A DNA stretch of 64,000 bases from an uncultured Bacteroidales bacterium (lineage in GTDB: Bacteria > Bacteroidota > Bacteroidia > Bacteroidales > Paludibacteraceae), in assembly GCA_937916355.1 (NCBI GenBank), contig CALFTM010000047.1:1-64000 (forward strand), given 5' to 3'. Under the pieces are notes generated by a model. That model was not told the DNA's origin, did not search any database, and was given only the letters and a program-made list of their open reading frames with translations. Numbering within the stretch: position 1 is the first letter of the stretch; every line of letters begins with the position of its first letter. Below, piece by piece: positions 24,001 to 33,000 of the stretch. A program made the position numbers and the translations under genes.

Positions 24001-27000
24001 TTCCTTGCTTAGACTTGTAGTGCCATTTTTCCAATCAACTGCTTTAATTGTAGTGTTTCCAGCACCTTTAACTTTGAGTTCGACTGATTTTGTTTTTGGA
24101 CAAATCTCATAGTCATTCGTCGTGAGTTCTCCATTCACAAGCAGATCGACAACTGGCTCAGGATGTAGGTTGACGACGATAGAGGTGTCGTTTGTACAAG
24201 TTAAGTCTGTATGCACTCTCTTCGCTGATATGTTGTATGTTGTTGGTTGAGAGATGGCGTTAGATGCAGTCCATGTGTTTCCATTTCTTACACCATTTAC
24301 TCCTCTCCATGTCAAAGAGGAAGCAGTGCTATTCGTACCAACTGTCATGATAGCAGGGGTGTTCGGACAAATCGTTTGAGCGGTGATGTCGAATATTGGT
24401 TTTGGATGAGCAGAGATTGTGATGCTCTCTTCTCCCTCACAACCAAACTCGCTTTGAACAACCACTTTGTAAGTCGTAGTTCCAATCTCTGGTGTTTGGT
24501 CGATTGCCGAAGTGGTGAGGTTCAATGATTGATCCGTTGTTCCGTCACTTGTGTACCATGCGAAAGAGCTATAGTTTCCGTTTGCTTGTAGCGTAACATT
24601 CTCTCCGTCACATACGTTTTCCTTCGTTGCGGTGATGGTTGGAGATGGGTTTGGTTGTACTGTGATTTTTCCTTCAATTTGGGTCTCACAAGTTAAATCT
24701 CCCACCACAAGTTCAGAAACTTTCACGACGTATGTGTGGTCTCCATGTGCGCTTTCTTTCGCAATGTAGGTATTAGAAGTTGCGTTGTCGATTGGTTGGT
24801 CGCCGTTTTCATCTTTTTTGTACCATTGATATTTATAACCATTCTTATCTGTAACTCTGAAGACATTCTCTTCTCCGATACAATCTTTTTTGTCGATGGT
24901 AAGTGTGGCAGAAGGTCGTGAGTAAACCTTTACTGTAACCTCCTCTGATGCTTTACAAGTTCCAGTTCCTCCGAGATAACCTACCAAGACGTAAGTTTTG
25001 TCTGAGGTGAGTTTTTGGTCTTTGATTCCTTCTATTTCCGTAGAGAGGTTTCCTGTACCCAAACGATTTTGTTCATTTTGTTCAACACCCTTCTCATACC
25101 ATTCAATGGTTGAGGCAGTACCTCCAATTTCAATAACAGGAGAGTTGCCAGAACAGATTGGTTCGTTTTTATTGATTGTAATACTTGGTGCTGAACCTTT
25201 GGTCACATTGTAGGCGACGGTGTCTGGACAGTTGTTGCTGTTCCATCCAACAAGGTATCCTTCGTATGCGAAATTATCCTCAGAGCCAACTGGAATCGTA
25301 AATGATTGTTCGCTGGCGGTGATTCCCGTCGCATTTTTGTTTGCGTCTAACCACATGAAGTTTGTCGCATCTCCGCCTTCTCCTTTTTTAACGACAACTG
25401 CTATTCCCTCACAAGCGGTTCCTGAACCAACCAAGTTGAATTGTGCGGTAGGTTTTACTGTGATTGTCTTTGTTTCAACAGAGGTACAATTGTTGTTTTT
25501 GTCGGTTGCAACAGCCGTGTAGGTAATGCTTTGTGCGCCACTTGCTCCGGTTACAGAATGACTTGCGTTGTCAGAAACTACTTTTCCCGTTGCCTGATTG
25601 CCAGCATACCATTGGTAACTGTAGTTGTTGTTTGTTGCAGAGAATTCGACTACTTCTCCTTCACAGATGTCTTGTTTGTCTGTTAGGATGTCGAACGAAG
25701 GTTTATCGTATGGTGCAATGCTTGTAGACTTGTCAGTTCTACAGCTATTGATAATCGTATTTTCTGCTACGACTTTAATGTCAGTTTGAGCAGGAAGCTC
25801 GAAACTTTGTGCTACCCCTCCATTGTTGACATTCTTTCCTCCGATTGTCCAGTTGTAAGTAGTCGTTTTGGGGTCAGTATAGTTAATCAATTTGACTACA
25901 GTGGTTTCATTCGGACAAACTTGGGTGAGATTATCAAACTCAAAGTCAGGTTTTTCGATGACATTGATGGTGATTTCGCTTGAAACTGAACATCCGTAAA
26001 CATCGAAAGCTGTCAATACGTAAGTTTGGGTGTTAGTAGGGGAGAAGGTCGCTTCGCTGTTTACATCCAACACATTATCATTGCCTTTTTCTCTCCATTC
26101 GTAACGGCTAAACGCATTTTTTGAGGAGAGTTTGATGGTTGTACCTTCACAGATATAGTACTCGTTGTTGTTGATAACAACGCTATTATCTGGAGTGATG
26201 CTGTTTGTTCCGATTTTGTGGACATTTACCTCAAATATTTTTGTGTTCGAACATTTTGCACCACTTTCGGATGTCGCAGTAGCCGTGAAACGATAAGATT
26301 GAGTTGGATCTTGGTTGTTGATTGTAATTGTACCTTCAACCTCTTGTTGATCGTTTACTTTTACTGTAGTACCTGCGTTGTTTACTTCTGTTTGATTCCA
26401 TGAAATAGTGCAGTTGTTTGCGATGGCCTTCACATTGAATGGCTCGCCTGAACAAACATCCAACGGACTATCACCCGAAATCACTGGTAGATCATCCATG
26501 TTGATAGTCAGGAAGGTGTCTTTAGAACATTGGTTCTCGTCATAGACCTTAATGTCGAATGTCTCGCTCTTGTCTACACTTGTGAATGTTCTTGAATTTC
26601 CTTCGATGGTCTCTCCATCAGAAAATTCTATTTTAGTTATGGCAGAACCTTTGTCAAGTGTTACTGTAGCATCTGAACCCTTGCAGACCGTAACTGGATT
26701 CCAATCAGGTTGTGGCAATGGGTTGACGTTGATGCTTGTTATGGCGGATGTGGCAACACATCCGTTTGCGTCGGTAATGGACACTTTGAATTGAGAAGCC
26801 TCTTCGATGGTAGGTTTCAAAACTTTTCCTAATCCAATTTGATTGCCTTGCCCATCATACCAAACGTAGCCATTGATACCAGCACCATTTTGTATGGTTG
26901 GGTTTGCTGTTAGTTCTGCATCACTACCGAAGCATACTGCGTTAGATGCGGCAGTAACCGTAACTGAAGGTGCTGGATGAATGGTTATTTCGATAGAGTC

Positions 27001-30000
27001 TGTTCCAGCACAGCCATTTGAACCCAATGAAGAGACTTTGTATTTGAAAGTTCCGGCTTTTGCTTTTCTGTCTGCGATTGCAATTTCTGCAGTCTCGCTA
27101 CTTGTGTTAATTGTCAAATTCGGATTATTTCCATTTGCTTTAGTCCAAGTGTATGTTCCATTTCCTCCTGTTGCAGTAAGCTTCAAGTTTCCGGAAGTTT
27201 CACAAACTGCACGGTCGAGTGGATCGCAAGAGATCTGAATGTCTGGCAATGCAAGTACATTTGCGTTAACATTCTTTTTCTCAGATTTACAAACATCCAA
27301 TTCCGCTTCTATCGTGAAGAGTCTTGATGCAGATAGTGCACCTGTTGTGTAGGAGGCTGTTTGGTCACTTGGTGAGATGGTTGTTGAGCCTCCTTGCCAT
27401 GAGATAGTCAATTTGTCTGCATTGACATTGGAGAATTCCAATTCGGCAGCAGTATTTTCACATACATTCACGTCGCTGACAGTGAATGTTGGCAAATCTT
27501 TTGGTGTGACAGTGAAGTATGCTTCTCCCTGACAACCATCGACGCTGTTACCAGTTGCTTTGAACTTAGTTACGGAGGTGATGGTCGGAGAGTATGTGAT
27601 ACCATTACCCATACTTTGTACGCTGTTTCCAGAAACGACATACCATGTGTAGTTGTCGTCTGCCGCACCGCTTGCTTTCAAATCTATTTTTGAATTTAGA
27701 CAAGTTTTATCAGAGCCATCTGCGAATCCGTTGATGAGGATTGTCGGTTTGGCGTTGATTCCTACCTTGTAGGACGCAGGTTCAGACCAACATGTTCCGT
27801 CAGATACTTTCACCGTTGCATTGTTCGTATTAGCATCTGGGGTGAGAGTTGCTTTTGAAGGATTTGTATTGTCTGCAGTAGCATTGACCCATTCGTATTC
27901 TGTGATGTTGTTTGCACCTGATGCGATGGCGTTCAACTCTATTTCTTCTCCTTCACATACGCTACTCAATCCGCTTACGCTGGTGAGGGTGACGGTAGGA
28001 ATGTCTAGTACTTTCACACTGATGGATTTGCTTGTTTTACAGTTGTTTGCAGTATTCGTCAACTCAGCTGTGAAGGTGTACTCTTTTGCAATCGACAAGA
28101 TGGAGTCGAAAGTTGCTGTTGGGTTGATTGCTTGGGCTGTTTTCCCTTGCCATGAGATGGTCGCATCGGTTTCTGTAGTTTGGGCTGTGATAGTCTCTTT
28201 GAGGTTCCTACAGATTGGGTCTTTGCTTGCTGTGAGTGTTAAATTTGGTTCCGTTGCAACATTTACATCTACAGAAACCTCTTGTGACTCACAACCATGG
28301 GTGTTAGTTCCTTTAACCTTATAGGTGTATTGTCCGGTGGTCATGTTGGTGATTTGGTAGCTGTTGGTTTTTCCATCCAACTCTGTGCTGCCCAGATACC
28401 ATGTCCAACCATTTGCAGACATTTGGTCATTAGCACCTCCTGCAGCGGTCAGTTTCAACGAACCACCCGGACAGAAAATGTTAGGGTCATTGTCTTTTGT
28501 AATTGAGACTACCGGACTTGCTATATAGCTGATTTCTGCCTTTGTTGGAGTTGCAGGACATCCGTTCGTTGTCTTTGCATTGAGTGTGATAATGATGTCT
28601 TTATTAACGTTTTCAAGAGTGATGGATTGTCCTGTTTCTTTCCATGAACTATCATCGCTTCTTGTCCATACATAGTCAGATTTCTCTCCGCTACCTCCGA
28701 TGGCAGAAACAGAAAGTTTTCCTCCTTCACACACATATCCTACACCTTTGTCGATACCCACTTGCTCGTCAGGGTAGACACGGATGGTGGTTGAAGCTTG
28801 CGCTTCACAGCCGTTTGCGTTGGCTGTGACAGTGTAATCGCGGTCGCTTATCAGCACGTCAGATGAGATAGAACTTGATGTTGAACTATTGCCGTCGTTC
28901 CAGCTCCAAGTGATGTTACCTACGATGTTTTCATTGCTGTTGGTTGCAGTAAGGGTAGTTGTTCCATTCTTACAAACAATGTTGTTCGCAGCAGTAATAG
29001 ATAATACCGGAGTCTGTTTAGCAGTGATTGCCACTTGTGCTGTTCCGGTACATCCTGCTCCGTCTTCTCCCACAACAGTGTAGACAACATCTTCGTTGAT
29101 GATTGGATTGATGTTTGCGCATTGTGTACATGCGTAGTTTTTGGTCACGGCATCTGCTCCCGTACCTACAGTGTAGGTCCATGTGTATCCGTTGGCGTTG
29201 TTAGAGCCAGTTGCAGAGATTGCCACCGAACTACCTTGACATACTTCATTGCTCGCTGCTGTGATCTCGATGTTAGGGGCAGAAGTTCCTTTTACAATGT
29301 AAGACTCACTTGTGGCTTTACAACCTTTCGCATCCACACCAGTAACAGAGAATGTGTTGTCTCCTGTTTTGATTATCGGAGTAATCTTGTCTGTTGTTTC
29401 ATTTGTGTTCCACTCATAATTTCCTGTAGAGCCACCTTTGGCTGTCAACGTTACTGTTTGGTTGGCGCAAACAGAGGTCGTTCCTGTAATGTAGATTGTA
29501 GGAGGAATCGAAACTGTCAACATGTAAGTTGTATCAGTCGTACAACCATTTTTGGTGATTTTCAAATTTACATTATAGTTGCTGATGCCCGATGTTGCAT
29601 TTTTCAGTGTGTTTTGTGACACAAAGAACTCATTTGTATTGCTTGTCGTTCCATCTGTTGCCAAACTTTTCCATTCATATTTAACATCAGTTTGTTCTCC
29701 GACTTTCAATTTCAAATCCTTACCTTCTGTACAAACGTAATCACTGTTGCTTGCGTCGTTCAAAATTTGCGGATAAGGTTTGGCTGTATAGGTCGCAGAT
29801 ACTGGGTCACTTTGACAACCATATTGGCTCAAAGCCGAAACTTTGAATTTTGTTGTCTGTGCGAGAGAGAGAGTAACATCTTGGCTACTTGCATCTCCGA
29901 TGCTTTTATCGTTTGCATCACGAAGTTCCCATGAATATGTAGGGACAACATCAGCGTTAGATGCTTTCAGACTGGCAGAAATGGTTACGAGTTGGTTCTC

Positions 30001-33000
30001 GCAATATTCTTTATCCTGTAATGCACTCAGGGTTGGTTTTGGATGCGTCTTGAGTGTGATGTAGGTTTGTCCCACACAATTGTTCGCTCCAATTGCTTTT
30101 ACCGCATAAATTCGATCATTCAATGTCTCTCCTTTGATTAGAAGAGTTCCATCGCCTTGTACAGTTGTACCTGTAGGAAGACTGTTGTAATCATAACCAC
30201 TGGTTGGAGACCAAGTTCCCCATGTGTATGGTTCCCCTTGTCCTGCACCTTCTGCAGAAAGTGTGATAGACGCACCTTCACATACACCAGACTCATATCC
30301 TTTGATAGTCATAGGAGGTGCGGCTGAGATTGAAACTGCCGGACGAAGAGAAGAGACACAAGTGGCGGTTGCAACTGTGGATGTTCCCGAAGCTGTCGGG
30401 TCTACGTCAACGCTATATTTACGAGAACCTGTTACCTCATAATAGATCGTTCCAGAACCTGATGGACTATGAGTAAGTTGAGCCTCTGTTCCAGCTTGTT
30501 TGTTCTCGTAAGTCCATTCGTATGCATCTGTATAAGAGCCGTTTCCGATTGTCACAGGTGTGATTGATGCTGTGAGATTTACTACCGAACCTTCACATGC
30601 TGTTGGGTTGTTTGGAGTGGTGGTAAATGTCGGGTTAGGTACGGCAATAACCGTAATTCCTTTTTCGGAAGAAGTACATCCAAAATAGTTTGTTCCCTTT
30701 ACTTTGAAAGTTTGGGTAGCTGTGACATTCGTGGTGTAATTTGCGCTAATAGTTCCGTTGTCCCATTCAAACTCTTTGACGCAATTGTCATTGTCGACAT
30801 CATTTGACTCTGATGTTGCGGAAAGGACGACACGTTCCCCTGCACAAACCAAAGCCTTGTCTGTTCCAACCTCAAAATTCGGAGCTTTGTGTACTGAGAG
30901 AGTGACGCTTGTGACGCTGCTACAACCAGTGTGGTTAGGTTGGTCGTATGCCTTCATGTAGACAGTGATGGAAGACTTGCCAGCCTCTGCTGTTCCGCTA
31001 TAGCTATTCCCTTTTTTGATCGTGCCGTCTTGATCACTATACCATTCATAGCTTGCTGCACCAGAACCGTCCAACTTGAATGTTTCTCCCTCACAAACTA
31101 CTAAAGAACCTGTAATGTAGGCTTTTGGGGCAACATTTACTGTTATTGGAACCTCCATCTTGTTTTCACAAACTGTGCGATATTCTCCGTTTTCACCATA
31201 TTTGTGGAATTGGAAACCCGTCACCTCATACATGGTTTTTGCAGTGTTGGCTGTATCAGTCAGTGAAAGTTGATTGTCATCAGTGAAACTTGGGTTGTTG
31301 GTGCCTACCCATGTGCAAGAGTCTGCTCCTGTAACATCCAAAGTGAACTCTTCATTTTCACAATATACCCTTTGAGCTGGCGATACGGTAAGCTGAGGAT
31401 TGGCATTGATTGTGATGATTGTGTCGATTTTACTGTTACATCCAGTCCCCTTGTTCTCGCCGAAGAGTGAGAGTTTATATTGGTTGTCGTTAGGAGCGTG
31501 TTTGAAAAGGATTGTAGAAGTCTTTTGTTGCAATGAAGATCCATTTTCAAAATACCATACATACCTGTCGGGGTCGATGGCATCCAAATCCTTTGCATGA
31601 GCGATGAACTCATAATCCGTTCCGTCACACACCTGAGTTGGACCTTCGATTTCGAGGTCTGGCGACTCCAATTTGTTGAGTTTTACAGAATCCATTCCTG
31701 TACAACCCTTATCAGTTGTCGCATAATAGTAGTATGTGACCGTATCTGTGACAGCAGGAGATGTAAAATGGTGAGCATCCTCGTATTTAGTGTTTGCGTC
31801 GATTCCTGGTTTTATTACTGCAACGTCCCATGTGAAATGGGAAGACATATTACTTGTCGCATTGATGGTTGCAGAGTCACCTTCGCAGACATCAATGTAT
31901 TTGTTTTGGTCTGCATCCAATTTCATTCCATCCGCATCCAATGTGATGTTTGGCGACTCATATACCAGTATGGTGTGGCTACCAGTGTAGACACACTGGC
32001 GGATCTTCTCTTGGTTGGACAGCTCCTCGCTTATCACGTTTAGGAAGTAGGTGTTCGATCCCTTCACCGGAGAGATAGTCAATTTTGTACCTTCCTCACC
32101 ACCTCCTTGCTTTAAAGTGTTGTTGGCTTCATCCACCCATTGGTAGTCATAATCTTTTTCTTTCCAGTTTTTGTAGTCGTCTTGTGTTGCATTGCTACCT
32201 GTGTAGACACCTTTCGCCAATTGAAGTTCCTTCTCCTCTCCATTACAGATGGTTGGGTCTCCTAAAATTTCCACCTCTGGTCGCCTTTTTACAGTGGCTT
32301 TTGTTGAGAGGTTGATGCGGCAGTCATTCGCTGTTACGAGCATAACTCCAATGTCGTGCGTGCGAGACTGTTCGCCTTTGAGAAGTGGCAGTTGAACTGT
32401 CACCGGATTCCCCTGTATTTGGTAAGTCTTATTATCATTAGGGTCAACGTATGACCAGATTTGGTAAAGGATTTCATCAGGAGTCTCATCTTGCCCATTT
32501 AATTTGATGGGTGTAATTTCTGTCTCATCTGTTAAAATTACCTCGTTGAAGCAAGCCACGTCCACATCCAAATCTCCCTTGTATGGATTTTTTGTTAGGG
32601 TGAAAGTTTCTGTGACTGTTGTACAATCAGAACCAGAACCAACTAAGTTTGGATCATTGTTGTTAGAGCTCATCGTAACAGAGTAGGTTGCAGATTCGTC
32701 GATGTCATCTCTTTTGATGTATGCAACGTTTGTTTTGTCTTTTCGATAAAACTTGTCTCCCCATGTGTAGTTGGTAAAGCCTTCTGGCGCGGTAACTTCA
32801 ACCTCATCACCTCCACAGTTTTTGATCTTTAGCTTCATCGGCTGTGTTTGTGCTGTAAAGTAGCCGTAGGAGCGGTGTGGGCCTGCTGCGTAAACTTTGT
32901 CCGCTCTATAATTTGTGTTGCAATAACCGCACCATCCTTTCCCTGTGGTTGAACTAACTGTTTTTGCATCCATCATTCTGGTGCACATGCCACAGCGATA

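Noticed and set aside
29035..29619. Plus-strand frame of 194 codons within the giant gene, and many like it between 9 and 34 kb
   Set aside because: All lie antisense to the giant frame, are rich in Cys, Ser and Val in shadow fashion, and have no promoter, start context or known domain.
10300..32290. Regular spacing suggestive of a CRISPR array or satellite DNA
   Set aside because: The periodicity is in the encoded protein; DNA copies are strongly diverged, units are 200-290 bp, and there are no constant short repeats or cas genes.
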